From Beijerinckiaceae bacterium (GTDB lineage: Bacteria; Pseudomonadota; Alphaproteobacteria; Rhizobiales; Beijerinckiaceae), in the NCBI GenBank assembly GCA_027346205.1, contig DAIESR010000554.1, positions 1-5,085 of the forward strand: a DNA stretch of 5,085 nucleotides, in the 5' to 3' direction. A program made the position numbers and the translations under genes. Below are positions 1 through 5,085 of the stretch, in pieces (position 1 is the stretch's first letter; each line of letters opens with the position of its first letter). The notes below the pieces were generated by a model. That model was not told the DNA's origin. It searched no databases and saw nothing but the letters and a program-made list of their open reading frames with translations.

Positions 1-60
1 GGCCCTTTGCCACGGCAGGACAAACGGCCGGCGGCGCGCCTCCAACGCTTCCATTCGCAT
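1..60 (-). CDS. Possible 5' end of a leftward gene (partial, unidentified)
   Basis: On the minus strand an ATG at 60-58 opens a frame that stays open to the window edge: 20 codons reading MRMEALEARRRPFVLPWQRA. A second in-frame ATG lies two codons later (54-52). No clear Shine-Dalgarno sequence precedes either start. The product is not recognisable from so few residues. The main support is position: two strong palindromes lie directly upstream, as expected for a gene controlled by, or encoding, a dimeric repressor. That is inference, and a 20-codon open frame in GC-rich DNA occurs easily by chance. Confidence 0.25.
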   Translation of the reverse strand, partial: MRMEALEARRRPFVLPWQRA

Positions 61-65
61 TTCTG

Positions 66-89
66 AGACATCGGATATATCCGATGTCT
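66..89. promoter_or_regulatory. Perfect 24-bp palindrome, probable operator copy 1
   Basis: The half-site AGACATCGGATA is followed at once by its exact reverse complement, giving a 24-bp dyad with no spacer and a central GGATATATCC. The pairing stops at base 65 against 90. The absence of a loop favours a site for a dimeric DNA-binding protein over an RNA hairpin. An identical 24-bp core recurs 36 bp downstream. The cognate regulator is not identifiable here; GntR, PadR or TetR-type proteins are all possible. Confidence 0.6.
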
Positions 90-97
90 AAAACCCA

Positions 98-129
98 CTT
101 GAGACATCGGATATATCCGATGTCTCAAG
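98..129. promoter_or_regulatory. Perfect 32-bp palindrome, probable operator copy 2
   Basis: This is the second copy of the same 24-bp core (102-125). Its symmetry extends four more bases on each side (CTTG outside on the left, CAAG on the right), so the whole 98-129 dyad is perfect. The two dyad centres are 36 bp apart. Neither copy is followed by a T-tract, which argues against a terminator. The most likely target is a gene to the left, starting near position 60, but a rightward transcript cannot be excluded. Confidence 0.6.
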
Positions 130-139
130 CAAAAAGTTA

Positions 140-186
140 GAGTATTTTCCAGCGCAAACTCGGTACCGCTTCGCTGGAAAATGCTC
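140..186. repeat. Imperfect hairpin resembling a dispersed intergenic element
   Basis: Arms 140-154 and 172-186 pair over 15 bp with one G-T wobble (143/183), around a 17-base loop that contains the palindrome CGGTACCG. On the minus strand the element begins GAGCATTTTCCAGCGAAG. From memory, this matches a family of palindromic elements scattered between genes in Bradyrhizobium, Methylobacterium and Beijerinckiaceae-type genomes. The structure is seen directly; the family assignment is unverified recall. No coding function is suggested. Confidence 0.5.
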
Positions 187-655
187 AGGCCAACGAATCA
201 GGCATGAGGCAGACTTACATTCTAGTCTGTGGCATACCTACAGCATAGAGCAACTAAAGAACGACTTTGAGCCGATCCGCCCCGCACCAAATGGCGCCTC
301 TCCACTTGAATTCTCTATATCTAGATAGGCATAGCTGGCAAAAAAGCGACATCGCATCCGCCATACCGCAAAGACCGTCGCGAAAAGCGAAAATCGTAGC
401 GGCGGATCGGTCACATTCGCATCGATCCGAAGCCTGCGGCCACGCTTGCGCAGCGCTTTGTCGCACATGGGTTGCCACACTTGAGCAACGCGCGCTGAAT
501 CACCCATCTTGCCCCTAGCTTGGCAAGCAACGGTGATGCCACCCCGATGGGGGCGCCGAGCCAATGTCCCTACCGAAACCTGCGCCGCGGCGTGCTATAC
601 GGACCCGAACCCGACCCTCAGCCGAAAGGGGTCTCCCCCGAACGGCATGATCCAC
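187..655. other. Gene-poor stretch, no recognisable gene
   Basis: Several frames of 60 to 108 codons are open on both strands, but they overlap one another. None has a recognisable motif, a good ribosome binding site or family-like composition. A small hairpin (CAGACT 210-215 with AGTCTG 224-229) lies near the left end. AT content is higher up to about 330 than in the genes to the right. It may be decayed coding DNA or simple intergenic sequence. I see no transposase signature, target-site duplication or tRNA here. Confidence 0.5.
593..601 (+). promoter_or_regulatory. Weak candidate extended -10 promoter for the esterase gene
   Basis: TGCTATACG contains a TGn extended -10 motif followed by TATACG (4 of 6 matches to the sigma-70 -10 consensus), about 67 bases before the esterase ATG. 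There is no convincing -35 box at the usual distance, so this is only a candidate. Confidence 0.2.
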
Positions 656-668
656 CGAGGATTTCAAA

Positions 669-1367
669 ATGGCCTCTTCTCTCGATGGCCCGCGCATCCC
701 ACCGAAGAACCGCGTCGCGAAGCAACTCGTCGTCTTTCTTCACGGCTATGGCGCGGATGGTGATGACCTCATCGCGATCGGCAAGCAATGGCAATCGCTC
801 TTGCCGGATGCCGCTTTCGTCTCGCCGCACGCGCCCCACCCCTGTGCCCAGGCGCCTACCGGGCGGCAATGGTTTCCGCTCAACATGAGCAATCCGGATG
901 AGCTCTGGCAGGGTGTCGTCGACGCGCGCCCAGCGCTCGACGCTTTTCTCGATGCGGAACTCGCCCGGCTCAAGCTCGACGACAGCCGACTGGCGCTTGT
1001 CGGCTTCAGCCAGGGCACGATGATGGCCTTGCATGTGCGTCTGCGTCGCAGCCGCGCGCCGGCCGCGATCCTTGGCTATTCGGGTGTTCTCGTCGGCCCC
1101 GAACATCTGCTGGAGGCAAATGCGCGGGACGGGCATGGCCGGCCGCCGCCGATTTTTCTCATTCACGGCAATGAGGATGATCTCATCTCCGTCGAAAGCC
1201 TTTTCCTTGCCGCCGAGGATCTGAACAAGGCTAATATTCCGTGCCAATGGCATATGTCCGTGGGCATCGGCCATGGCATAGACACGGGCGGGCTCCTGCA
1301 TGGCGGCCTCTTCGTCAGCAAAAGCCTCGGCGTGAAAACGCCGGCCGATGTCAAAGTCCGCACGTGA
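669..1367 (+). CDS. Alpha/beta-hydrolase carboxylesterase (phospholipase/carboxylesterase, YpfH-like)
   Basis: This 232-residue protein is a complete small serine hydrolase of the phospholipase/carboxylesterase family, expected to cleave short-chain carboxylic esters in the cytoplasm. The N-terminal LHGYGADGDDL (residues 24-34) supplies the oxyanion-hole region. GFSQG (112-116) is the nucleophile elbow with Ser114. HGNEDDLI (166-173) carries the likely catalytic Asp170, and GIGHGI (199-204) carries His202, so the triad is intact. There is no signal peptide or membrane segment. The ATG at 669 is well supported by GAGG at 657-660, eight bases upstream, and the protein has the usual family length. 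The true substrate is unknown. It stands 130 bases before etfB on the same strand. It may be co-transcribed with it, but the gap contains a separate candidate promoter. Confidence 0.87.
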   Translation: MASSLDGPRIPPKNRVAKQLVVFLHGYGADGDDLIAIGKQWQSLLPDAAFVSPHAPHPCAQAPTGRQWFPLNMSNPDELWQGVVDARPALDAFLDAELARLKLDDSRLALVGFSQGTMMALHVRLRRSRAPAAILGYSGVLVGPEHLLEANARDGHGRPPPIFLIHGNEDDLISVESLFLAAEDLNKANIPCQWHMSVGIGHGIDTGGLLHGGLFVSKSLGVKTPADVKVRT

Positions 1368-1429
1368 TGTCAAAACGCGGCGAGGTTCGAACCGATAGGA
1401 ATGCCGCGCGGCTCAGCTCATGGCTCGCG

Positions 1430-1458
1430 TTGACTCGCCTCGGGGGGAAGCTTACGAC
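1430..1458 (+). promoter_or_regulatory. Candidate sigma-70 promoter for the etfBA operon
   Basis: TTGACT at 1430-1435 matches five of six -35 consensus positions. At 17-bp spacing lies TACGAC (1453-1458), a weak -10 with three matches. Transcription would begin near 1465, giving a leader of about 30 bases before the etfB start. The -35 is good and the -10 poor, so the call is tentative. The rest of the gap between esterase and etfB shows only short dyads (GGTTCGAACC at 1384-1393) and no clear terminator. Confidence 0.3.
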
Positions 1459-1497
1459 ACCTCGATATGGTAGAGGCCGGCCGATTGGAGTTCTTCG

Positions 1498-2250
1498 ATG
1501 AAGATCCTCGTGCCCGTCAAACGGGTAGTCGATTATAACGTCAAGATCAGGGTCAAGACGGATGGGTCGGGCATAGAACTCGACAATGTCAAAATGTCGA
1601 TGAATCCGTTCGACGAAATTGCTGTGGAAGAAGCCTTGCGGCTGAAGGAGGCCGGCAAGGCGACCGAGATTGTGCTCGTCTCCATCGGTCCGGTGCAAGC
1701 GGCGGAAACGATTCGCGCCGGCCTTTCGCTTGGCGCCGATCGCGGCGTGCTCGTCAAGACGGACCAGCGTTTGGAGCCGCTCGCGGTCGCCAAATTGCTG
1801 AAGGCGATCGCCGAGACGGAACAGCCGGGCCTCATCATTCTCGGCAAGCAGGCGATCGACGACGATTGCAATCAGACCGGGCAAATGCTCGCCGCTCTGC
1901 TCGGCTGGGGCCAGGGCACTTTCGCGTCGAAAATCGACATTGGCGAAGGTCTGGTCGCGATCAAGCGCGAAGTCGATGGAGGCCTCGAGACCGTCGAATT
2001 GAAATTGCCGGCGGTGGTGACGACGGATCTGCGCCTCAACGAGCCGCGCTATCCGACGCTTCCAAATATTATGAAGGCGAAGAAGAAAGTGATCGAGGAG
2101 AAGGAGGCGGCCGCATTCGGCATCGATCTGACACCGCGCCTAAAAGTTCTGAAGACATTCGAACCGCCGGCTCGCAAAGCCGGGATCAAGGTCGCCTCCG
2201 CGGCTGAGCTCGTGAGCAAGCTCAGGCATGAGGCGGGAGTCATCCAATGA
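1498..2250 (+). CDS. etfB: Electron transfer flavoprotein, beta subunit
   Basis: EtfB pairs with EtfA to form the soluble heterodimer that carries electrons from acyl-CoA and other flavin dehydrogenases to ETF:quinone oxidoreductase. EtfB holds structural AMP and docks the partner dehydrogenase. The 250 residues are full length for the family. Recognisable parts are the N-terminal [19 protein letters not shown], the [20 protein letters not shown] block (31-50), the AMP-site segment [11 protein letters not shown] (119-129), the family signature around [20 protein letters not shown] (155-174), and the recognition loop [17 protein letters not shown] (181-197). In that loop Leu188 aligns with the human anchor Leu195, and Lys193 and Lys196 align with the human methylated lysines. 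GGAG at 1487-1490 lies seven bases before the ATG. The stop overlaps the etfA start, implying translational coupling. This is a canonical non-bifurcating ETF type by sequence resemblance. Confidence 0.98.
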   Translation: MKILVPVKRVVDYNVKIRVKTDGSGIELDNVKMSMNPFDEIAVEEALRLKEAGKATEIVLVSIGPVQAAETIRAGLSLGADRGVLVKTDQRLEPLAVAKLLKAIAETEQPGLIILGKQAIDDDCNQTGQMLAALLGWGQGTFASKIDIGEGLVAIKREVDGGLETVELKLPAVVTTDLRLNEPRYPTLPNIMKAKKKVIEEKEAAAFGIDLTPRLKVLKTFEPPARKAGIKVASAAELVSKLRHEAGVIQ

Positions 2251-3191
2251 CGATTTTGCTGCTCGCCGAGATCCAGAACAATCAGCTCAACGAGGCGACC
2301 GCCAAGGCTCTTGCCGCGGCTGCGGCGCTCGGCGGCGCGGTTCATGTGCTGGTCGCGGGACAAGAAGTGGCCAAGGCCGCCGAAGCCGCAGCGCGTCTCA
2401 CCGGTGTCGAGAAAGTTTTGCTGGCCGATGACACGATCTATGCGCACCGGCTGGCCGAGCCTCTGGCGGCTTTGATCGTCTCCTTGGCTCCGGCCTATGA
2501 CACGATCATGGCGGCGGCGACCTCGACCGGCAAGAATGTCATGCCGCGGGTTGCCGCATTGCTCGACGTGATGCAGATTTCTGAAATCATCAAGATTCAC
2601 GCGCCGGATGTGTTCGAGCGGCCGATTTACGCCGGCAATGCGATCGAGCAAGTGCAATCCAGCGATGCCAAGAAAGTCATTACGGTGCGCATGGCAGCGT
2701 TCCAGCCGGTCGGGGAAGGCGGCACCGCGACGATCGAAAAAATCGCCGTTGCGACAGATCTGGCCGTATCGCGCTTCGCGCATGAGGAGCTGTCACGATC
2801 CGATCGGCCGGAACTCGGCTCGGCCCGTGTCGTCGTTTCCGGCGGACGGGCGCTGCAGGGCGCCGAGAATTTCGCGTCCCTGATCGAGCCGCTCGCCGAT
2901 GAACTCGGCGGCGCCGTTGGCGCCTCGCGCGCGGCGGTCGATGCCGGCTATGCTCCCAATGATTGGCAGGTCGGCCAAACCGGCAAGATCGTCGCGCCGG
3001 ATCTCTACATCGCGGTCGGCATTTCCGGCGCGATTCAGCATCTTGCCGGCATGAAGGATTCGAAAGTCATCGTTGCCATCAACAAGGATGAAGAGGCGCC
3101 GATCTTCCAAATCGCCGATTATGGCATTGTCGGCGATCTTTTCACCGTTCTGCCGGCTTTGAAGGAAGAGCTGGCCAAAAGCCGGCAATGA
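2247..3191 (+). CDS. etfA: Electron transfer flavoprotein, alpha subunit
   Basis: EtfA carries the redox-active FAD of the ETF heterodimer. The 314-residue protein is full length. Residues 1-170 form the N-terminal nucleotide-binding-like domain, and the C-terminal FAD domain is textbook: VSGGRAL (197-203), [11 protein letters not shown] (225-235), [20 protein letters not shown] (241-260) leading to GAIQHLAGM (261-269), and [20 protein letters not shown] (279-298). The FAD-contacting Thr245 and His265 are present. The start overlaps the etfB stop by four bases (ATGA), with GGGAG at 2235-2239 seven bases upstream. The last codons contain a perfect 10-bp inverted repeat, described separately. 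With hbd downstream, the context points to short-chain acyl-CoA oxidation. Confidence 0.98.
   Translation: MTILLLAEIQNNQLNEATAKALAAAAALGGAVHVLVAGQEVAKAAEAAARLTGVEKVLLADDTIYAHRLAEPLAALIVSLAPAYDTIMAAATSTGKNVMPRVAALLDVMQISEIIKIHAPDVFERPIYAGNAIEQVQSSDAKKVITVRMAAFQPVGEGGTATIEKIAVATDLAVSRFAHEELSRSDRPELGSARVVVSGGRALQGAENFASLIEPLADELGGAVGASRAAVDAGYAPNDWQVGQTGKIVAPDLYIAVGISGAIQHLAGMKDSKVIVAINKDEEAPIFQIADYGIVGDLFTVLPALKEELAKSRQ
3151..3187 (+). repeat. Perfect 10-bp inverted repeat across the 3' end of etfA
   Basis: TGCCGGCTTT (3151-3160) and AAAGCCGGCA (3178-3187) are exact reverse complements, separated by 17 bases. The right arm ends one base before the etfA stop codon (3189-3191). In RNA it would form a GC-rich hairpin at the end of the message, without a following T-tract. 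It could stabilise the etfBA mRNA end or reduce read-through into hbd. It could also be a by-product of codon use. Confidence 0.45.
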
Positions 3192-3322
3192 GCCGGAAAG
3201 ACCGCCAAAGCCCGAGCGCCACTGGGACGAAAAGGCGGCGTGCTTGTTGAGGATGCGACAGCTGTGGAAGGCGCCCTCCGCGAATGGAAGGCGCGCAAGC
3301 CGTTCCCATTGGATGAGGACCC
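3192..3322 (+). other. etfA-hbd intergenic region
   Basis: This gap of 131 bases has no strong terminator or promoter that I can see. The etfA reading frame stays open across it after the TGA and on into hbd in a different frame. A GTG at 3240 would begin a frame reading VLVEDATAVEGALREWKARK, which looks protein-like but has only a weak ribosome site. The hbd Shine-Dalgarno sequence lies at the right end. The gap is short enough for hbd to be co-transcribed with etfBA. Confidence 0.4.
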
Positions 3323-4201
3323 ATGTCTGAAATTCAGAAACTCGGTATCATCGGTGCCGGCCAAATGGGTGTCGGCATTGCCCAGGTCGGCGCTCTCGCG
3401 GGCCTCGACATCATACTCAACGACGTTACCGAAGAGCGGATCAAGGAAGGCCTTGGCCATGTCGACGCCAATATGGGCAAGCTCATCGAGCGCAGGCAGA
3501 TCGATGAGGCAACGCGCCGAGCCGCCATGGAGCGGATCAAGCCGGCGCTCGATCAACACGCCTTTGCCGATTGTGATCTCGTTCTCGAAGCCGCCGCCGA
3601 GAATGAAGAGGTCAAGCGCAAGATCTTCATGAATATATGCCCGCTGCTGCGCAAGGACTGCATGCTGGCGACGAACACGTCCTCGATCTCGATCACGCGG
3701 CTCGCCTCGGTCACCGACCGGCCGGAACGATTCATCGGCATTCATTTCATGAATCCGGTACCGCGTATGCAGCTCGTCGAGCTGATTCGCGGCATAGCGA
3801 CGGAGGACACGACGTTCGAGGCTTCCAAGCAGCTGATCAAGCGGCTCGGCAAGACAGCGATCGTCTCGGAAGACTTCCCAGCCTTCATCGTCAACAGAAT
3901 TCTTCTGCCGATGATCAATGAGGCGATCTACACCCTTTATGAAGGGGTTGGCACCGTCGACGCGATCGACACGGCCATGCGGCTCGGCGCCAACCATCCG
4001 ATGGGGCCTTTGCAGCTCGCTGATTTCATTGGGCTCGACACGGTTCTAGCCGTGATGCAGGTGCTGCACGAAGGCCTCGCGGATTCGAAATACCGGCCCT
4101 GCCCGCTTCTCGTCAAATATGTCGAGGCGGGCTGGCTGGGACGCAAGACTCAGCGCGGCTTCTATGATTATAGGAGCGGAACGCCGATCCCGACGCGGTA
4201 A
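3323..4201 (+). CDS. hbd: 3-hydroxybutyryl-CoA dehydrogenase (3-hydroxyacyl-CoA dehydrogenase family)
   Basis: This enzyme reversibly oxidises (S)-3-hydroxybutyryl-CoA, or a similar 3-hydroxyacyl-CoA, to the 3-oxoacyl-CoA with NAD(P)+, as part of beta-oxidation, butanoate or phenylacetate-type pathways. The 292-residue, single-function protein has the normal length. The Rossmann motif GAGQMG is at 11-16, with Asp34 ending the second strand, which favours NAD. Catalytic-site residues are Ser120 (in NTSSISIT), His141 (in HFMNPVP), Glu153 (in LVELIRG) and Asn191 (in VNRILLP). The C-terminal domain has GPLQLADFIGLDT (229-241) and ends with the family-typical GWLGRKTQRGFYDY (270-283). GAGGA at 3315-3319 precedes the ATG at rather short spacing. 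Placement directly after etfBA fits a short-chain acyl-CoA role. PaaH-like substrates cannot be excluded. Confidence 0.95.
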   Translation: MSEIQKLGIIGAGQMGVGIAQVGALAGLDIILNDVTEERIKEGLGHVDANMGKLIERRQIDEATRRAAMERIKPALDQHAFADCDLVLEAAAENEEVKRKIFMNICPLLRKDCMLATNTSSISITRLASVTDRPERFIGIHFMNPVPRMQLVELIRGIATEDTTFEASKQLIKRLGKTAIVSEDFPAFIVNRILLPMINEAIYTLYEGVGTVDAIDTAMRLGANHPMGPLQLADFIGLDTVLAVMQVLHEGLADSKYRPCPLLVKYVEAGWLGRKTQRGFYDYRSGTPIPTR

Positions 4202-4243
4202 GAAAACTGGCGTCAGCTGCCCCTATAAGCCATGCTCTAGGCT

Positions 4244-4270
4244 GCGGCAATCTGACCGTCACATTGCCGC
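4244..4270 (+). terminator. Weak candidate terminator hairpin after hbd
   Basis: GCGGCAAT (4244-4251) pairs perfectly with ATTGCCGC (4263-4270) around an 11-base loop, about 40 bases after the hbd stop. The following bases (CATTGGTTCT) are only mildly T-rich, so an intrinsic terminator is possible but weak. It lies where the etfBA-hbd transcript would be expected to end. Confidence 0.35.
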
Positions 4271-4326
4271 CATTGGTTCTATAGACTGTAGGGGAAGAAG
4301 CGATTTGCCTTAGTGATTAAGGCTCT

Positions 4327-4359
4327 TTAGGATTGAACGTCACAAAAGGTCGATCCTAA
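4327..4359 (+). other. Inverted repeat in the HNH gene upstream region
   Basis: TTAGGATTGA (4327-4336) pairs with TCGATCCTAA (4350-4359) over 10 bp with one G-T wobble and a 13-base loop. No T-tract follows on either strand, so it is not an evident terminator. It could be an operator or the first hairpin of a leader RNA. Confidence 0.4.
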
Positions 4360-4370
4360 GGGAATAGGAT

Positions 4371-4425
4371 GTGTCCGATGCGGACCGCCTGTTGCGGTTC
4401 GAGCCACAGCTGCCTCATCGGACGC
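4371..4425 (+). promoter_or_regulatory. Foldable leader (three-way-junction-like) before the HNH gene
   Basis: Three nested helices fit together. The outer stem is 4371-4380 with 4416-4425 (10 bp, one wobble). A directly abutting stem is 4381-4388 with 4394-4401 (8 bp, one wobble, loop CTGTT). A short stem is AGC 4402-4404 with GCT 4409-4411. The outer stem ends five bases before the GAGG ribosome site of the HNH gene, so folding could affect translation. The pairing is seen directly. Regulatory use is inference, and I do not recognise a known riboswitch class. Confidence 0.35.
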
Positions 4426-4429
4426 GAGC

Positions 4430-4444
4430 GAGGTACCAGGTTTG
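4430..4444 (+). promoter_or_regulatory. Ribosome binding site supporting a TTG start for the HNH gene
   Basis: GAGG at 4430-4433 sits eight bases before TTG at 4442-4444. The next in-frame candidate, ATG at 4463, has no comparable purine-rich site in front. The frame is open upstream to a TGA at 4334-4336, but no ATG, GTG or TTG codon lies in frame between. TTG is therefore the best-supported start. Confidence 0.55.
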
Positions 4445-5011
4445 ACGGTCCACTGCCAACCCATGGTCTCGCCGGAAGCCTGTCCGGCGCTCGTGCTCAA
4501 TGCCGATTTTCGGCCCCTGAGCTATTATCCGCTATCGCTCTGGTCTTGGCAGGATGCGATCAAGGCGGTTTTTCTCGATCGGGTCAATATCGTCTCGCAA
4601 TATGACAAGACGGTCCGAAGTCCGAGCTTCGAAATGCGGCTGCCCTCGGTTGTCTCGCTGAAAACCTATATCAAACCATCCCGACATCCCGCCTTCACCC
4701 GATTCAACGTCTTCCTGCGCGACCGTTTCACCTGCCAATATTGCGGCACCCGCGAGGAATTGACCTTTGACCATGTGATCCCCCGCTCCAAGGGCGGCAC
4801 CACGACCTGGGAAAATGTCGTCGCTGCCTGTTCCTGCTGCAATTTGCGCAAGAGCGACCGCCTCCCCGCCGAAGTTCATATGTTTCCGGCGCGGCATCCC
4901 TATCAGCCGACAGTCAACGATCTCCACCACAACGGCCGGCTCTTCCCGCCCAATTATCTGCACGAGAGCTGGATGGACTATCTTTATTGGGATTCCGTGC
5001 TGGAGCCTTAA
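4442..5011 (+). CDS. Stand-alone HNH endonuclease-fold protein
   Basis: This 189-residue protein (about 182 if ATG 4463 is used) has a conserved N-terminal region (PALVLNADFRPLSYYPLSLW, 15-34) and a central HNH/zinc module. Cys98-x2-Cys101 and Cys130-x2-Cys133 form the likely zinc site. FDHVIPRSKGG (109-119) carries the metal- and catalysis-related Asp110-His111, followed by Asn125 (WENVVAAC) and Asn134. All key residues are intact, so nuclease activity is plausible. The C-terminal block GRLFPPNYLHESWMDYLYWD (165-184) is highly aromatic. From memory, near-identical proteins are widespread and chromosomally conserved across Alphaproteobacteria and other phyla, which suggests a housekeeping DNA or RNA role. 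The precise function is unknown. No methylase, toxin, phage or recombinase gene lies beside it, so a restriction or mobile-element role has no support here. Confidence 0.93.
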   Translation: MTVHCQPMVSPEACPALVLNADFRPLSYYPLSLWSWQDAIKAVFLDRVNIVSQYDKTVRSPSFEMRLPSVVSLKTYIKPSRHPAFTRFNVFLRDRFTCQYCGTREELTFDHVIPRSKGGTTTWENVVAACSCCNLRKSDRLPAEVHMFPARHPYQPTVNDLHHNGRLFPPNYLHESWMDYLYWDSVLEP

Positions 5012-5085
5012 CTATGTCGCGCCTGCATCGGCCGAGACATATTGTCCCGCCAAGCTCCGCAAATCGTCGAAAACCAGGTGACCTA
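5012..5085 (-). CDS. Possible 3' end of a convergent gene (partial, unidentified)
   Basis: On the minus strand one frame reads GHLVFDDLRSLAGQYVSAD, then AGAT and a TAG stop at 5014-5012. It directly abuts the HNH stop codon (5009-5011). The residue mix looks like a real protein C-terminus, but 23 codons cannot identify a family, and the other frames are also open for most of this stretch. If real, the two genes converge with no spacer and no separate terminator. Confidence 0.3.
   Translation of the reverse strand, partial: GHLVFDDLRSLAGQYVSADAGAT

Noticed and set aside
65..129. CRISPR array or tandem terminators
   Set aside because: There are only two units, each a full spacer-free palindrome, separated by 12 bases between cores; there are no spacers of normal length, no T-tracts and no cas genes.
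238..564. A 108-codon minus-strand frame in the gene-poor region
   Set aside because: It has no recognisable domain or convincing start, competes with other open frames, and has an unusual composition rich in Arg, Cys and Phe.
618..1373. A 251-codon open frame on the minus strand opposite the esterase gene
   Set aside because: It is the antisense shadow of a clear hydrolase with an intact catalytic triad and a good ribosome site; its translation has no family-like motif.
3119..3997. A 292-codon open frame on the minus strand opposite hbd and the end of etfA
   Set aside because: It lies antisense to two unmistakable genes, and such long antisense frames are common in GC-rich coding DNA.
4317..4332. 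CtrA-type TTAA-N7-TTAA site upstream of the HNH gene
   Set aside because: Only the first half (TTAA) matches; the second half reads TTAG or TAGG at the wrong spacing.
4371..4425. tRNA gene, because of the stem and the GGTTCGAGCC T-loop-like string
   Set aside because: The pairing does not give a cloverleaf: the second stem abuts the outer one directly, there is no anticodon arm, and the T-loop-like bases fall within or beside the second stem.
4442..5011. Homing endonuclease or restriction enzyme inside a mobile element
   Set aside because: There is no intron or intein boundary, methylase, repeats or integrase nearby, and base composition resembles that of the neighbouring genes.

Overview
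The window looks like chromosomal DNA of an alphaproteobacterium, probably of the Hyphomicrobiales (Rhizobiales/Beijerinckiaceae-like) group. This rests on moderately high GC, the near-canonical alphaproteobacterial forms of EtfB, EtfA and 3-hydroxybutyryl-CoA dehydrogenase, a stand-alone HNH protein of a type I associate with this class, and a hairpin resembling dispersed intergenic elements of this order. The genus cannot be fixed from the sequence alone.

Layout: (1) Positions 1-60 may hold the 5' end of a leftward gene that runs off the window. Just upstream of it are two near-identical perfect palindromes (66-89 and 98-129), which look like tandem operators. (2) Positions 140-186 form a long imperfect hairpin resembling a dispersed repeat. 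The stretch from there to about 655 has no gene I can recognise. (3) 669-1367 encodes an alpha/beta-hydrolase esterase. (4) 1498-2250 and 2247-3191 encode the electron transfer flavoprotein beta and alpha subunits, with a 4-base ATGA overlap. (5) 3323-4201 encodes an NAD-dependent 3-hydroxyacyl-CoA (3-hydroxybutyryl-CoA) dehydrogenase. (6) 4202-4441 is a structured intergenic region with a possible terminator hairpin and a foldable leader. (7) 4442-5011 encodes an HNH nuclease-fold protein, best read from a TTG start. (8) The last 70-odd bases may be the 3' end of a convergent gene.

The functional core is etfB-etfA-hbd. ETF takes electrons from flavin dehydrogenases such as acyl-CoA dehydrogenases and passes them to the quinone pool through ETF:quinone oxidoreductase. 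The 3-hydroxybutyryl-CoA dehydrogenase does the NAD-linked step of the same short-chain acyl-CoA (beta-oxidation/butanoate) pathway. The upstream esterase could supply acids from esters but has no proven link. This core is ordinary housekeeping metabolism. I found no convincing sign of a new multi-gene system. The items most worth a second look are the twin palindromes at the left edge, the folded leader in front of the HNH gene, and the HNH protein itself.
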